Positions 25,401-34,429 of a stretch of 64,000 nucleotides of DNA are shown here, piece by piece. The first letter of the stretch is position 1; every line of letters begins with the position of its first letter. Position numbers and translations under genes: made by a program. This DNA comes from Actinomycetes bacterium (lineage in GTDB: Bacteria; Actinomycetota; Actinomycetes; Propionibacteriales; Propionibacteriaceae): assembly GCA_023392635.1 (NCBI GenBank), contig JAEVYS010000040.1, positions 1 through 64,000 of the forward strand, read 5' to 3'. The notes beneath the pieces are model-generated. The model was not told where the DNA came from and did not search any database. It worked only from the letters and a program-made list of their open reading frames with translations.

Positions 25401-26045
25401 TCAGTGCGCCACGTGGAACCGCCGACGGCGGTGGCTCGGGCTCTCGATCTCGTCCAGCACAGCCAACGCGAGGTCCGCTGCCGAGATATGTGAGTTGCCG
25501 TCGGCGTCCTTCAGGAGCACGTCGTCGCTGATCCGGTACGCCCCGGTCTCGGTGCTCGGCACCCAGGCCCCGAACTCGGCAGCGGGGCTCACGTAGAACC
25601 AGTCGAGGGCTTCCGGCGCCTCCCTCAGCTTGTCCAGCTTGTACAGGCCCAGTTCGATCTCCGGCAGCACCTCCGGCGCCGGCGAGGAGACATCGAACAG
25701 CCGCGGTCCCCCCTCCTCCACAAGGACGGAGGACACACCGCCGAGCACCCCGAGCCGGACGCCGGCGCGCTCGGTGAGCGACACCAGCTGGTCGAAGACG
25801 GCTTCCACCTTCCCGGCCATGTCACCGCGCGGGGACAGCGCCTCGAACAACACGTCGACACCCGTGACCGCCTGTTGCAGCACGTCCGCATCGAGCGCCG
25901 AGCCGGTCACGTAAGTGACCCCGGGCACCGGGTCGACCGGCGCCGTCCGGCTGTAGGCGGTCACCTCGTGACCACGCCTCGCCGCCTCCCTCACGACGGC
26001 GCCGCCCCCGTAACCCGTGCCTCCGAGCACCGCAATCCTTGCCAT
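25401..26045 (-). CDS. NAD(P)-binding oxidoreductase (atypical SDR, YwnB-like)
   Basis: 214 residues. IAVLGGTGYGGGAVVREAARRGHEVT is the Gly-rich Rossmann motif, followed by TGSALDADVLQQAVTGVDVLF. No YxxxK catalytic pair is evident, as in NmrA-like/YwnB proteins that act as flavin reductases or redox sensors. Later segments LDWFYVSPAAEFG and DLALAVLDEIE are typical of this group. GGAAG precedes the ATG. Role unknown. Confidence 0.83.
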   Translation of the reverse strand: MARIAVLGGTGYGGGAVVREAARRGHEVTAYSRTAPVDPVPGVTYVTGSALDADVLQQAVTGVDVLFEALSPRGDMAGKVEAVFDQLVSLTERAGVRLGVLGGVSSVLVEEGGPRLFDVSSPAPEVLPEIELGLYKLDKLREAPEALDWFYVSPAAEFGAWVPSTETGAYRISDDVLLKDADGNSHISAADLALAVLDEIESPSHRRRRFHVAH

Positions 26046-26121
26046 GCGACTTCCTCCGTCCGTCGAAACCCGTTGTGGGTGGAAGGCGGTTGAGGGTTCA
26101 ACTATTCCCGTCGCGCGGCCC

Positions 26122-26577
26122 TCACGGCCGTCGGAACTGCGAGACGTCCCTGGTGAGCACGATGCCCTCGGCCAGGACGCGGACCTTCTGGTTGGTGCGC
26201 TGGCTCACCTCGCGGAGCAACTCGAAGGCCTCCTCCTCGTCGACCTCGCGCACCGCCATCACGATCCCGAGCGCCGCACCGATCGTGCGCGCAGAGCGGA
26301 GGGCGGCCTGGAGGTTCACCGCCTGCTCGCGAATGAGGATGCCGTCGGTCCGGAGTTCTTCGATCATCGCCCTGTCGACGACTCCCCTCGCCTCGAGGTC
26401 GTCGATACGGACCCGCTGGAGGTCGGCGTCACTCTCGGCGGCGTCGGCCCTGGAGCTCGCCGCCTCGGCGCCCGACAGCAGGGCGTCGATGTCGGCGCGG
26501 TTCGCCGCCAGCTTCGCGGCGAGTTCGTCGTAGCGGGCGGCGTCTTCACCGCCGCCGGGTGTCGCACCGGATGCCAT
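26122..26577 (-). CDS. ANTAR domain protein
   Basis: 151 residues. Residues 1-90 form a charged helical coiled coil. Residues 95-145 (LQAALRSARTIGAALGIVMA, EEAFELLREVSQRTNQKVR, LAEGIVL) match the ANTAR three-helix RNA-binding fold, which prevents terminator formation in leader RNAs. There is no receiver or GAF sensor, so the coiled coil probably sets dimerisation. No regulated leader hairpin is obvious nearby. CATACT (26584-26589) lies six bases before the ATG. Confidence 0.85.
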   Translation of the reverse strand: MASGATPGGGEDAARYDELAAKLAANRADIDALLSGAEAASSRADAAESDADLQRVRIDDLEARGVVDRAMIEELRTDGILIREQAVNLQAALRSARTIGAALGIVMAVREVDEEEAFELLREVSQRTNQKVRVLAEGIVLTRDVSQFRRP

Positions 26578-26705
26578 GAGCCGAGTATGCAGGCGTCGCG
26601 ACCGGAGAAGAAAGGTGGGGAGCGCAGACCGCTCGCCCGGCGGCACGCGAGAGGCGAACGCCCCTCCCGAGGAACTCTCGGGAAGGGCGTTCGACCCTGT
26701 CATGG

Positions 26706-26796
26706 CGGAGGTGCGGGGATTTGAACCCCGGATCGGGTTTAAGCCCGAAACCCGCTTAGCAGGCGGGCGCCATAGACCGGACTAGGCGACACCTCC
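26706..26796 (-). tRNA. tRNA-Ser (GCT)
   Basis: 91 bases. Acceptor GGAGGTG/CACCTCC, anticodon stem CCCGC/GCGGG around CTGCTAA (anticodon GCT), long variable arm TTCGGGCTTAAACCCGA typical of Ser, T arm GGTTCAAATCC. Reads AGC/AGT. Confidence 0.95.
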
Positions 26797-26919
26797 AAGA
26801 CCGCAGGTCAGCCTACAAGGCAGCGCTCAGCGGCGGCAAAGTGAGCCAGAATCGGGCAGTTTGGCGCACGACGGTACCCTTGATCCGGCTCTGCTTCTGT
26901 AGTAAGGACCTCCCCGCTG

Positions 26920-28509
26920 ATGAGTAATGACCTTTCGGCGCCCGACGGCGCCCCTGCGCGGCGTGTCGCCGACTCCGATTCCGTCGGTGATGCCGGTGGG
27001 CCTGCCAGGCGCGCGGCGGGGGTCAGGCAGGGCTTCGCCGGTGCGCTCGGCTGGACGGCGCTCGGCGCGCTGATCCCCGGTCTCGGGCTCGTTCGCGCGG
27101 GACGCAGGGCCAGCGGCGGCATCGTGCTCGGCCTGTTCGTCCTCCTGGTCGGCGGGGCGGCGGCCCTCTACGTCGTCAATCCCAAGTTCGTGAAGGACAC
27201 CGTCCTCAGTACCCAGGGCGTGCCCCAGGCGCTCGCGCTCGCCCTCGTCGTGATCGCCCTCGTCTGGGTCGTCGTGATCGGGGTCAGCCACCTCGCCCTG
27301 CGCCCGGCCAACCCCTCGGTGGGCCAGCGCGCCGCCGGCGCTGCCGTGGTGGGCATCCTGTCGTTCGTCGTGGCAGCCCCGATGGCGATCGGCGCGAACC
27401 TCGCCTGGATCTCCGGCACCACTGCCGACACCATCTTCGGCAACGACGACACACCGAACTCCACCCAGCCGACCATCGACGCCGCGGATCCGTGGGCGAA
27501 CAAGGACCGGCTCAACTTCCTGATCATCGGCGGCGACTCCGGCACCGGCCGCTCGGCCTCCGAGGGCGACCGCACCGACACCGTCATCGTCGCCTCGATC
27601 AACACCCACAGCGGCGCGACCACGCTGTTCACGCTGCCGCGCAACACCGAGAAGATGCCGTTCCCGGCAGACTCGCCGCTGCACAAGTACTACCCGAACG
27701 GGTTCACCTCGCCCAACCCGAACGCCAGCCTCTACGACCGATCGCAGTTCCTGCTCAACGCCATGTACCGGGTGGTTCCGACCCGCGTGCCGCACAACGT
27801 CCTCGGCAAGACGAAGGACTTCGGCGCCAGCGTGATGAAGGTGTCGGTCGGCTACGCGCTCGGCCTGCCGATCGACTATTACGTCAAGGTCAACATGGAC
27901 GGGTTCAAGGACTTCATCAACGCCATCGGCGGCATCACGGTGAACATCAACTACAAGATCCCGATCGGCGGCCAGACCGACGCGCACATCCCGCCGAGCG
28001 GCTACCTGAAGGTCGGGCCGAACCAGCACCTCAACGGCCACGACGCCCTCTGGTACGCCCGTGGCCGCTACGGACTGGACGACTACAAGCGCATGGAGCG
28101 CCAGCGCTGCGTGATCAACGCGGTCGTGCAGCAGACCACCCCGCAGGTGGTGCTCACCAACTTCCAGGACATCGCCAGGGCGGGTGAGAACACCATCACC
28201 ACGGACGTGCCGCGGAACCTGCTGGCCGACCTCGTGGACCTCGGCATGAAGGTGAAGAACACCAAGCTCCGCAGCGTGGTGTTCACGCCGGGCGTCGCGG
28301 GCTTCCAGTCCTACGCCCCGAACTGGACGGCGGTGCGCAACCGCGTCCAGAAGGCACTGAAGGAGACCGACCGGGGCGTCGAGCCGACCGCCACCCCGAC
28401 CGCCACGGCCTCGGGAACGGCGAGTGCCAAGCCCACCTCCACAGCGACGGGCAAGGCCAAGAGCGACGACCTGGAGAGCATCTGCGGGTACCACCCGGAG
28501 AAGGGCTGA
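26920..28509 (+). CDS. LytR-CpsA-Psr (LCP) family cell-wall ligase
   Basis: 529 residues. Cytoplasmic N-terminus, then about four membrane helices (residues 40-165), then the external LCP domain (about 190-440): LNFLIIGGDSGTG, EGDRTDTVIVASI (catalytic Asp/Arg), LFTLPRNTE, LGLPIDYYVKVNMDGF, AIGGITVNI, HDALWYARGRYGLDDYKRMERQR. LCP enzymes transfer lipid-linked glycopolymers to peptidoglycan. A Thr/Pro/Ala-rich tail (about 470-510) follows. The stop TGA is the start of an isolated TGACGCA sequence, and a perfect hairpin ends the unit. Confidence 0.93.
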   Translation: MSNDLSAPDGAPARRVADSDSVGDAGGPARRAAGVRQGFAGALGWTALGALIPGLGLVRAGRRASGGIVLGLFVLLVGGAAALYVVNPKFVKDTVLSTQGVPQALALALVVIALVWVVVIGVSHLALRPANPSVGQRAAGAAVVGILSFVVAAPMAIGANLAWISGTTADTIFGNDDTPNSTQPTIDAADPWANKDRLNFLIIGGDSGTGRSASEGDRTDTVIVASINTHSGATTLFTLPRNTEKMPFPADSPLHKYYPNGFTSPNPNASLYDRSQFLLNAMYRVVPTRVPHNVLGKTKDFGASVMKVSVGYALGLPIDYYVKVNMDGFKDFINAIGGITVNINYKIPIGGQTDAHIPPSGYLKVGPNQHLNGHDALWYARGRYGLDDYKRMERQRCVINAVVQQTTPQVVLTNFQDIARAGENTITTDVPRNLLADLVDLGMKVKNTKLRSVVFTPGVAGFQSYAPNWTAVRNRVQKALKETDRGVEPTATPTATASGTASAKPTSTATGKAKSDDLESICGYHPEKG

Positions 28510-28523
28510 CGCACTGGCCTGGG

Positions 28524-28553
28524 AAGGGCCGGACGGGATTCCGTCCGGCCCTT
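28524..28553. terminator. Hairpin between LCP and PH-like genes
   Basis: Perfect 13-base stem (28524-28536 with 28541-28553) and loop GATT, between convergent genes; works in both directions. Confidence 0.8.
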
Positions 28554-28562
28554 CGCGCCGGT

Positions 28563-29000
28563 TCAGGCGTAGCCGCGGTCGGCGTCCAGGCGGCGGGTGA
28601 TGTCGGCGCCCAGCTCGTCGAGCTCGGACGGGTGGCCGCGGGGGACGATCATCTGCACGCGTTGGCCATCGGACCGGTGCAAGGTGATGCGGTCGGCACC
28701 GCGCGTGACCCGGGTCACGTCCGCCCACCTGCCCGAGAAGGCGGAATCCCGTCCCTCGATGGCGTACCCGTCGTCATCGAGGACGACCTCGACCCGGGTC
28801 ACCCGCGACGCCCACCACGCCGCGCCGAACAGCGCCAGTCCGAGGCCGAGCACGATCAGGCCGATCACGCTCAACGCGAGGTTGCGGTCGAGCAGCTCCG
28901 CCATCAGGACCACCACGAGCCCGACGGCCATCAGGACCGCCGCAAGGCCGAGGGCACGCAGGGGCGGGCGCTGCCGGATCTGGTGAGTCGTTGACGCCAC
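28563..29000 (-). CDS. Small membrane protein with PH-like C-terminal domain
   Basis: 145 residues. Two hydrophobic helices (about 18-38 and 45-65), then a soluble part (70-145): TRVEVVLDDDGYAIEGRD, FSGRWADVTRVTRG, ITLHRSDGQRVQMIVPRG. This strand pattern matches bacterial PH-like/YcxB-type membrane-linked domains. GTG 29000 is preceded by GGGGGG and lies just downstream of tRNA-Ser. Function unknown. Confidence 0.7.
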   Translation of the reverse strand: MASTTHQIRQRPPLRALGLAAVLMAVGLVVVLMAELLDRNLALSVIGLIVLGLGLALFGAAWWASRVTRVEVVLDDDGYAIEGRDSAFSGRWADVTRVTRGADRITLHRSDGQRVQMIVPRGHPSELDELGADITRRLDADRGYA

Positions 29001-29026
29001 CTGCCCCCCGTCCGTCGGTGTACGCG

Positions 29027-29111
29027 CGGCGAGGGTGGGATTCGAACCCACGGAGCCTTTCGGCTCGGCCGCTTTCAAGGCGGCTGCACTAGTCCACTAT
29101 GCGACCTCGCC
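29027..29111 (-). tRNA. tRNA-Ser (TGA)
   Basis: 85 bases. Acceptor GGCGAGG/CCTCGCC, anticodon stem GCCGC/GCGGC with loop CTTGAAA (anticodon TGA), variable arm CGAGCCGAAAGGCTCC, T arm GGTTCGAATCC. Reads UCA/UCG. Confidence 0.95.
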
Positions 29112-29194
29112 AGGTCGGCTCATCCTACCGGGCAGCCGTGTGGCCGTGCTGACCACCGCTCCCGGCTACGTGCGCGGGATGGAAAGCTGGGAGC

Positions 29195-30166
29195 ATGCGC
29201 ATCGTCACCGTCACCGAGCCGGGCGGGCCGGAGAACCTGGTCCTCGCCGACGCCCCGCGTCCTGGACTCCGTCCGGGCGATGTCCTCATCCGCGTCCGCG
29301 CGGCGGGGGTGAACCGGGCGGACCTGCTTCAGCGCCAAGGTTTCTACCCGCCCCCGCCCGGCACCAGCGAGGTGATCGGCATGGAGGTCTCGGGCACGAT
29401 CGAGGCCCTTGGCGAGGGGGTCAGCGGCTGGGAACCGGGTGAGGAGTGCGTCGCGCTGCTCGCCGGGGGCGGCTATGCGGAGTTCGTCGCCGTCCCCGCC
29501 GGCCAGGTGGTGCCGGCTCCGCCCGGGGTCGACCTGGTGAGCGCCGCCGGGCTGATAGAGGTGGCCGCGACCGTGGTCTCCAACTTCGCACACGTGCACC
29601 TCACCGCCGGCGAGACCGTCCTGATCCACGGGGGAGCCGGCGGCATCGGCACGTTCGCGATCCAGTACGCCCGCGCCCTCGGCGCCCGCGTCCTCGTCAC
29701 GGCGGGGACGCCGGAGAAGCTCGAGTTGTGCCGCAGCCTCGGCGCCGAGGTGGCCATCGACTACCACGCGGACTGGGCGTCGACGGTGATGGAGGCGACC
29801 GGCGGGCGTGGCGTCGACGTGGTGCTGGACGTGATGGGCGCCAAGTACCTCGAGGCCAACGTCGGCGCACTCGCCATGGACGGCAGGCTGGTGGTCATCG
29901 GCCTGCAGGGCGGCCGCAAGGGCACGCTCGACCTCAACCGACTGCTCACGCGTCGCGCGACCGTCACTGCCACCAGCCTGCGGTTCCGGCCGGTGGAGCA
30001 GAAGGCGGCGATCTGCGCGGAGGTGGCCGCCAGGGTGTGGCCCCTGATCGCGTCCGGCCGGATCAGGCTCGCGCCGGAGACCCGCTTCCCGCTGGAGCAG
30101 GTCGCGGACGCGCACCGCCGCCTCGAGTCCGGGGAGAACACCGGCAAGGTGCTCCTGACCCTCTGA
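29195..30166 (+). CDS. NAD(P)H quinone oxidoreductase, PIG3/zeta-crystallin type
   Basis: 323 residues, zinc-free MDR family. GVNRADLLQRQGFYPPPPGTSEVIGMEVSG-type N-terminus (in segments), GGGYAEFVAVPAGQ, then Rossmann motif ETVLIHGGAGGIGTFAIQ and the C-terminal LEQVADAHRRLESGENTGKV. These signatures match TP53I3/PIG3 homologues that reduce quinones with NADPH. The nearest element before ATG 29195 is a weak GGGAG. Converges with the ABC transporter genes. Confidence 0.92.
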   Translation: MRIVTVTEPGGPENLVLADAPRPGLRPGDVLIRVRAAGVNRADLLQRQGFYPPPPGTSEVIGMEVSGTIEALGEGVSGWEPGEECVALLAGGGYAEFVAVPAGQVVPAPPGVDLVSAAGLIEVAATVVSNFAHVHLTAGETVLIHGGAGGIGTFAIQYARALGARVLVTAGTPEKLELCRSLGAEVAIDYHADWASTVMEATGGRGVDVVLDVMGAKYLEANVGALAMDGRLVVIGLQGGRKGTLDLNRLLTRRATVTATSLRFRPVEQKAAICAEVAARVWPLIASGRIRLAPETRFPLEQVADAHRRLESGENTGKVLLTL

Positions 30167-30235
30167 GCGTCCAGTAGTGAAGTTTTCAACAGTGTGGACG
30201 ACGCTGTGGATAGCGCGCTCCGCGTCCCGACGCAG

Positions 30236-30297
30236 ACGCCCCCGACGTTCACATCCGCCCGCGATATTTCGGGGGCGCAGGTGAAGTTCGGGGGCGT
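30236..30297. terminator. Imperfect inverted repeat between convergent genes
   Basis: ACGCCCCCGACGTTCAC (30236-30252) and GTGAAGTTCGGGGGCGT (30281-30297) pair with two mismatches; a smaller CCCG/CGGG pair lies inside. Likely a bidirectional terminator. The upstream part of the gap (30170-30235) holds TGTGGATAG, a single near-DnaA box. Confidence 0.5.
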
Positions 30298-30302
30298 TTG
30301 GG

Positions 30303-32378
30303 TCAGGAGCGCCAGGTGCGCCACAGCCGGGCGTACTCGCCGTCGCGGGCGATCAGCTCGGCGTGCGAGCCCAGCTCGGCGATGCGCCCATCGATCACGA
30401 CAGCGATCCGGTCGGCATCGTGGGCGGTGTGCAGGCGGTGGGCGATGGCGATCACCGTCCGGTCCTCCAGGAGGGCCGCCATCGAGCCTTCCAGGTGCCG
30501 GGCGGTGCGGGGGTCGATCAGCGAGGTCGCCTCGTCCAGCACCAGCGTGTGCGGGTCGGCCACCATCAGCCGCGCCAGTGCCACCTGCTGGGCCTGGGCC
30601 GGCGTCAGGTGGACCCGCCCGTGGCCGAGGACGGTGTCCAGGCCCTGCGGCAGCCGCTCGACCCAGTCGAGGGCATCGACGGCACGCAGCGCGTCCAGCA
30701 CGGCCTGGTCGGCCTCCTCACCCTCGAGCTGGCGGTCCCGGGCGAGCACGATGTTGTCGCGGACGGTGCCGACGAACACGTGGTGCTCCTGGGTGACCAG
30801 CGCAACCTCCGTGCGCAGCACGTCCAACGGCAGCTCCATGACGTCCACACCGCCGATGTCGACCTCGCCGGTACGGGGACCGTTGATGCCGGCCAGCAGC
30901 CTTCCCAGCGTCGACTTGCCCGAGCCGGACGGCCCGACGATGGCCAGGCGTTCACCCGGACGCAGGTCGAGGTCGATGCCGTGCAGCACGTCGGTGCCCG
31001 GACGGTACGCGAACCGGAGGTCGGTCCCCACCACCTCCGTGCCTTCCGGCAACGCCTCGCCCGGCGTCCGGTCCTCCGGGACCTCGGCAACACCCAGCAG
31101 GCGCGTGGTCGCGGCCAGGCCCACCTGCAGGGTGTCGAAGACCTGGATCAGCCGGTCCATCGGCTCGACGAGACCCTGGACGTAGATCGCCGCGGTGGTG
31201 ATCTGGCCCAGCGTCACCCAGCCCTGGGAATAGCCCCACGTGCCGAGCAGCACCACGCCGACCAGCGGCAACTGGTAGGAGACGTCGAGGAAGATGAAGA
31301 ACAGGTTCCGCAGCGTCATCGTGTAGCGCTCGGCCTGGTTGGACTGGTCGATGTCAGCGTCGCCGATGGCGATCCGCCCCTCGCCCAGGCCCAGCGCCTC
31401 GACCGTCCGCGCCCCCTCCACGGTCTCGGTCGTCGTGGAGTTGATGCGTGAGTACGTGCCGGACTCGGTGATGTAGCCCGCGCCGGCGTTCCTCAGGTAC
31501 GCCTTCGTGGCGAGCACCAGCACGATGAGCGACCCCACGATCGAGATCGCCAGGAACGGCGAGTTCAGCACCAGGGCCACCAGGCTGGCGCTCACCAGCA
31601 CCGCCGACATCACCAGTTGGGGGAACGCCCAGCGCACCGACTGGCTCATCTTCGACACGTCCGAGGTGATCCGGGTGAGCAGGTCGCCGCTGGATGCGGC
31701 CTCGACCCGTCCGAGGGGCAGCCGGAGCACGGTGCCGACGATCTCCTCGCGGGCGGCGGCCAGCAGGTCGTAGCCCAGCACGGCGGACGCCCTGCGGGCA
31801 GCGAACACCAGCCCCGCCTGCACCACGACGACCACGATCACGCCGATCACGATCGTGTCCACCTGGCCGGCCGCGGCCGATCCGCCGGTGACCTCGTCCA
31901 CCAGGTCGCCCAGCAGGCGCGGAACCACCAGGCCAGCCATCGCCGCGGCCAGGTTGGTCGCGACCGTGAGGACGAACATCGGCTTGCGGGTGCGCAACAG
32001 GCGCTTCACGAAGCCCCACGCGGCCACGTTCCCGGCCACGGGCAGCCCGCGCTCCGGATTGCGGGACGCGGCGTAGAACGCGCGGGCACGCTCGGCGCGC
32101 AGGCGGTGCCGTCGCCACAGCGCGGCCCAGCGCTCGGCCCACGGCAGACCGGGAGTGACCAGCAGCTCTTCGGGCACATGTTCCTGCCCTCGGTGGGAGG
32201 CCCAGGTGTCCTGCGCGCCGACGGCGGCGTCCGGGCGGCTCCCCTGGGAGTTCGACTCGCCGGTCGGCGGGCGTCCGGGCGTCGCAGGGGCCGCGCGCCC
32301 ACCGACCCGGTGGTCGTCCAGGGTCGCCTCGTCGTCGGGAAGCGGACGCGACGACGTGGTGCGGGTTTCGCTGCTCAT
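30303..32378 (-). CDS. ABC exporter half-transporter (canonical Walker site)
   Basis: 691 residues, membrane domain plus ATPase. A long polar N-terminus (1-130) precedes about six helices (150-420). The ATPase has Walker A GPSGSGKSTLGRLLAG, Q-loop LVTQEHHVFVG, Walker B HTLVLDEATSLID and H-loop IAIAHRL, but the signature LSGGQ is replaced by LTPAQAQQ. Works with the adjacent 617-residue partner, whose ATPase has the opposite set of defects. Cargo unknown. ATG 32378; repeat D1 lies between the two genes. Confidence 0.9.
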   Translation of the reverse strand: MSSETRTTSSRPLPDDEATLDDHRVGGRAAPATPGRPPTGESNSQGSRPDAAVGAQDTWASHRGQEHVPEELLVTPGLPWAERWAALWRRHRLRAERARAFYAASRNPERGLPVAGNVAAWGFVKRLLRTRKPMFVLTVATNLAAAMAGLVVPRLLGDLVDEVTGGSAAAGQVDTIVIGVIVVVVVQAGLVFAARRASAVLGYDLLAAAREEIVGTVLRLPLGRVEAASSGDLLTRITSDVSKMSQSVRWAFPQLVMSAVLVSASLVALVLNSPFLAISIVGSLIVLVLATKAYLRNAGAGYITESGTYSRINSTTTETVEGARTVEALGLGEGRIAIGDADIDQSNQAERYTMTLRNLFFIFLDVSYQLPLVGVVLLGTWGYSQGWVTLGQITTAAIYVQGLVEPMDRLIQVFDTLQVGLAATTRLLGVAEVPEDRTPGEALPEGTEVVGTDLRFAYRPGTDVLHGIDLDLRPGERLAIVGPSGSGKSTLGRLLAGINGPRTGEVDIGGVDVMELPLDVLRTEVALVTQEHHVFVGTVRDNIVLARDRQLEGEEADQAVLDALRAVDALDWVERLPQGLDTVLGHGRVHLTPAQAQQVALARLMVADPHTLVLDEATSLIDPRTARHLEGSMAALLEDRTVIAIAHRLHTAHDADRIAVVIDGRIAELGSHAELIARDGEYARLWRTWRS

Positions 32379-32395
32379 TCGGCCCCCCCGCGGAG

Positions 32396-32442
32396 GTGTC
32401 CGGGGAGCGCAGCGGAGGAGGACAACTCCGTGGGGTGATTCA
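32396..32442. repeat. Repeat family D, copy 1
   Basis: 47 bases beginning GTGTCCGGGG, with GAGCGCAGCGGAGGAG inside and GTGGGGTG near the end. Nearly the same 47 bases lie at 61396-61442. It fills the gap between the two ABC genes and includes the stop codon of the upstream one. Confidence 0.8.
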
Positions 32443-34293
32443 CTCGTCCTCCTCCATCCCTCGTCCCACGACGGCGCGGTAGCGCTCGTCAGCCAGCAGT
32501 TCGGTGTGCGTCCCGCGGGCGACCTCGCGTCCGTCCACCAGCAGGCTGACCTCGTCGGCCCGGTGCAACAGCAGGGGCGAGGCGGTCATCACGACGCTGG
32601 TGCGTCCGCGCCGGTGCTCGACGAGCCGCTCGGCGATCGTGGCCTCGGTGTGCGCGTCCACGGCCGAGGTGGGCTCGACCAGCACCAGGACCTCGGGGTC
32701 GAGCAGGAGTGCCCGGGCCAGGACGATCCGCTGGCGCTGGCCACCGGACAGCCCCCGCCCGAGCTCGTCGATCGTCCCCTCCCAGCCTCCGGGGAGCCCG
32801 GCGTAGACGTCCTCGGCCGCAGCAGCGTGCAGGACGGCCTCCGCCTGGGCACGGGAGTGGGTCCCCCACGGGTCGAGGGCCTGCTGCAGCGTCCCGGCGA
32901 ACAGCTGGCTCGCCGTGTCACTCACGACCACCGTGCGTCGCAGGGACGCCAGCGGCAGCCGGCTGTAGTCGACGCCGTCGGCCGTCACGCCCCACTCCCG
33001 GGCACCCTCCACCGCGTCCCGGGCTGCGGCGGCCGCCCGGCGCGCCTCCCGCTCAGCCCGGGCCAGACGCGCGGCGCGACCCGTCAGCTCCGACTCGTCC
33101 TCCTCGTCGGACGTGACGTGCTCGGTGGGCAGGTAGCGCCCGAGGCGGTCGGCGAGAGCGGCCGAGTCCTCAGGGACGGCGCTCACGACGGCGAGGAAAC
33201 GTCCCGGTTCCACCGCCACGCCCGACGCGCCGTCCCGCAGGCGCGGGCGCGGTGACAGCGGCTCGTCGCCCTGGCTGAACGGCAGCTCCGGGTTCAGCAG
33301 GGCGATCGTCTTGCGCGCCGAGACCAGCCCCTGCACCCATTTCTGCGCGAACTCGAAGAAGGTCTGCAGCGGCCACACCATGAACAGGGCGTAGCCGACG
33401 AAGCTGATCAGCTGGCCGACGGTGAGCCGGCCGGCGAGCATCTCGTGGGAACCCAGCCACACGAGGGTGACCAGCAGCATGCCGGACACCAGCACGCTGA
33501 TGGTCTCGGTGACCGCCTGCCAGGTGCCGGTGGCGACGCCGAGCCGGCGCACCTTCTGCGACTGGACGGCGTAGTTGTTGCCGAACGTCCGCTCACCGCC
33601 GATGCCCCGCAGGATCCGCAGCCCCGAGACGATGTCGGTGGCCATGGACGTGAGCTCACCAGTCTGGGTGCGCTCGGCGGTCTGCGCGTGGTTGAGCGGA
33701 CGCAGCACCGGCGACGCCGCCCCCACGAGGAGGGGCGCGGCGATCAGCACCACCCAGCCCAGCGGCGGGGAGGTGGTGAACATCAGCGCACACACCAGGG
33801 CGAACGCCGCCAGCGAGCCGAGCCCCCGGGACACCACCTCGATGGTCTGGCCGAAGGTGTTGGAGTCGGAGGAGGAGATGCTCAAGACCTCGCCGGTGGG
33901 CAGCCGCCGGCTCAACACGTGGCCGAGCTGGACGGCCTTGCGGGTCACCAGCTTCTGCGTGCCGTACAGCGCGATCAACCAGCCGCGCACCGCCAGCGTG
34001 TGCTGGGTGATGCCGGCCGCGGCGCCGCAGAGGATGACGAAAGCCAGCAACGCAGCCCAGCCGAGGGTCGCCCAGATGTCGCCGCGCAGGACGCCGGAGT
34101 CGATCGCCTTCCCCAGCAGCAACGGGCTCAGGGCCCCCGGCAGGAACCACACCAGTCCCGCCACCGCCATGGCAGCGACCACGTCCCACTGCACCCGCAG
34201 CAGCCAGGCCAGGAAGCTGGCCGGGCTGCGGGTGTCCGGGCGTGCCGTCTCCGCCGCCGTGTAGGCGTCGACGTGTGGTGGGAAGTCATGCAT
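32440..34293 (-). CDS. ABC exporter half-transporter (degenerate ATPase partner)
   Basis: 617 residues, six helices then an ATPase. Here the Walker A is gone (GRFLAVVSAVPEDSAALADR instead of GxxGxGKS), Walker B Asp is Val (LVLVEPTSAVDAHTE) and the switch His is missing (VVMTASPLLL), while LSGGQRQRIVLARAL is perfect. An Arg/Ala-rich insertion follows the lost P-loop. It can therefore only contribute its signature motif to the partner ATP site. ATG 34293; an in-frame TTG at 34302 is less likely. TAATGT precedes by nine bases. Confidence 0.9.
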   Translation of the reverse strand: MHDFPPHVDAYTAAETARPDTRSPASFLAWLLRVQWDVVAAMAVAGLVWFLPGALSPLLLGKAIDSGVLRGDIWATLGWAALLAFVILCGAAAGITQHTLAVRGWLIALYGTQKLVTRKAVQLGHVLSRRLPTGEVLSISSSDSNTFGQTIEVVSRGLGSLAAFALVCALMFTTSPPLGWVVLIAAPLLVGAASPVLRPLNHAQTAERTQTGELTSMATDIVSGLRILRGIGGERTFGNNYAVQSQKVRRLGVATGTWQAVTETISVLVSGMLLVTLVWLGSHEMLAGRLTVGQLISFVGYALFMVWPLQTFFEFAQKWVQGLVSARKTIALLNPELPFSQGDEPLSPRPRLRDGASGVAVEPGRFLAVVSAVPEDSAALADRLGRYLPTEHVTSDEEDESELTGRAARLARAEREARRAAAAARDAVEGAREWGVTADGVDYSRLPLASLRRTVVVSDTASQLFAGTLQQALDPWGTHSRAQAEAVLHAAAAEDVYAGLPGGWEGTIDELGRGLSGGQRQRIVLARALLLDPEVLVLVEPTSAVDAHTEATIAERLVEHRRGRTSVVMTASPLLLHRADEVSLLVDGREVARGTHTELLADERYRAVVGRGMEEDE

Positions 34294-34398
34294 AGCCGAC
34301 AAACATTACGCTTCCCGATCCCGGCTGTCAGGCCGCAATCCTGCGAATTCGGGCGCGGAGGCGGGACCGTCCCACGAGTTCCGCAGGGTGTGGCCCCC

Positions 34399-34404
34399 TA
34401 GAAT
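34399..34404 (+). promoter_or_regulatory. -10 element of the GCS2 gene
   Basis: TAGAAT; a start near 34411 leaves a short leader with GAGGAG before ATG 34430. Confidence 0.45.
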
Positions 34405-34429
34405 CGGGCCACCGAGTGAGGAGCCGGTC

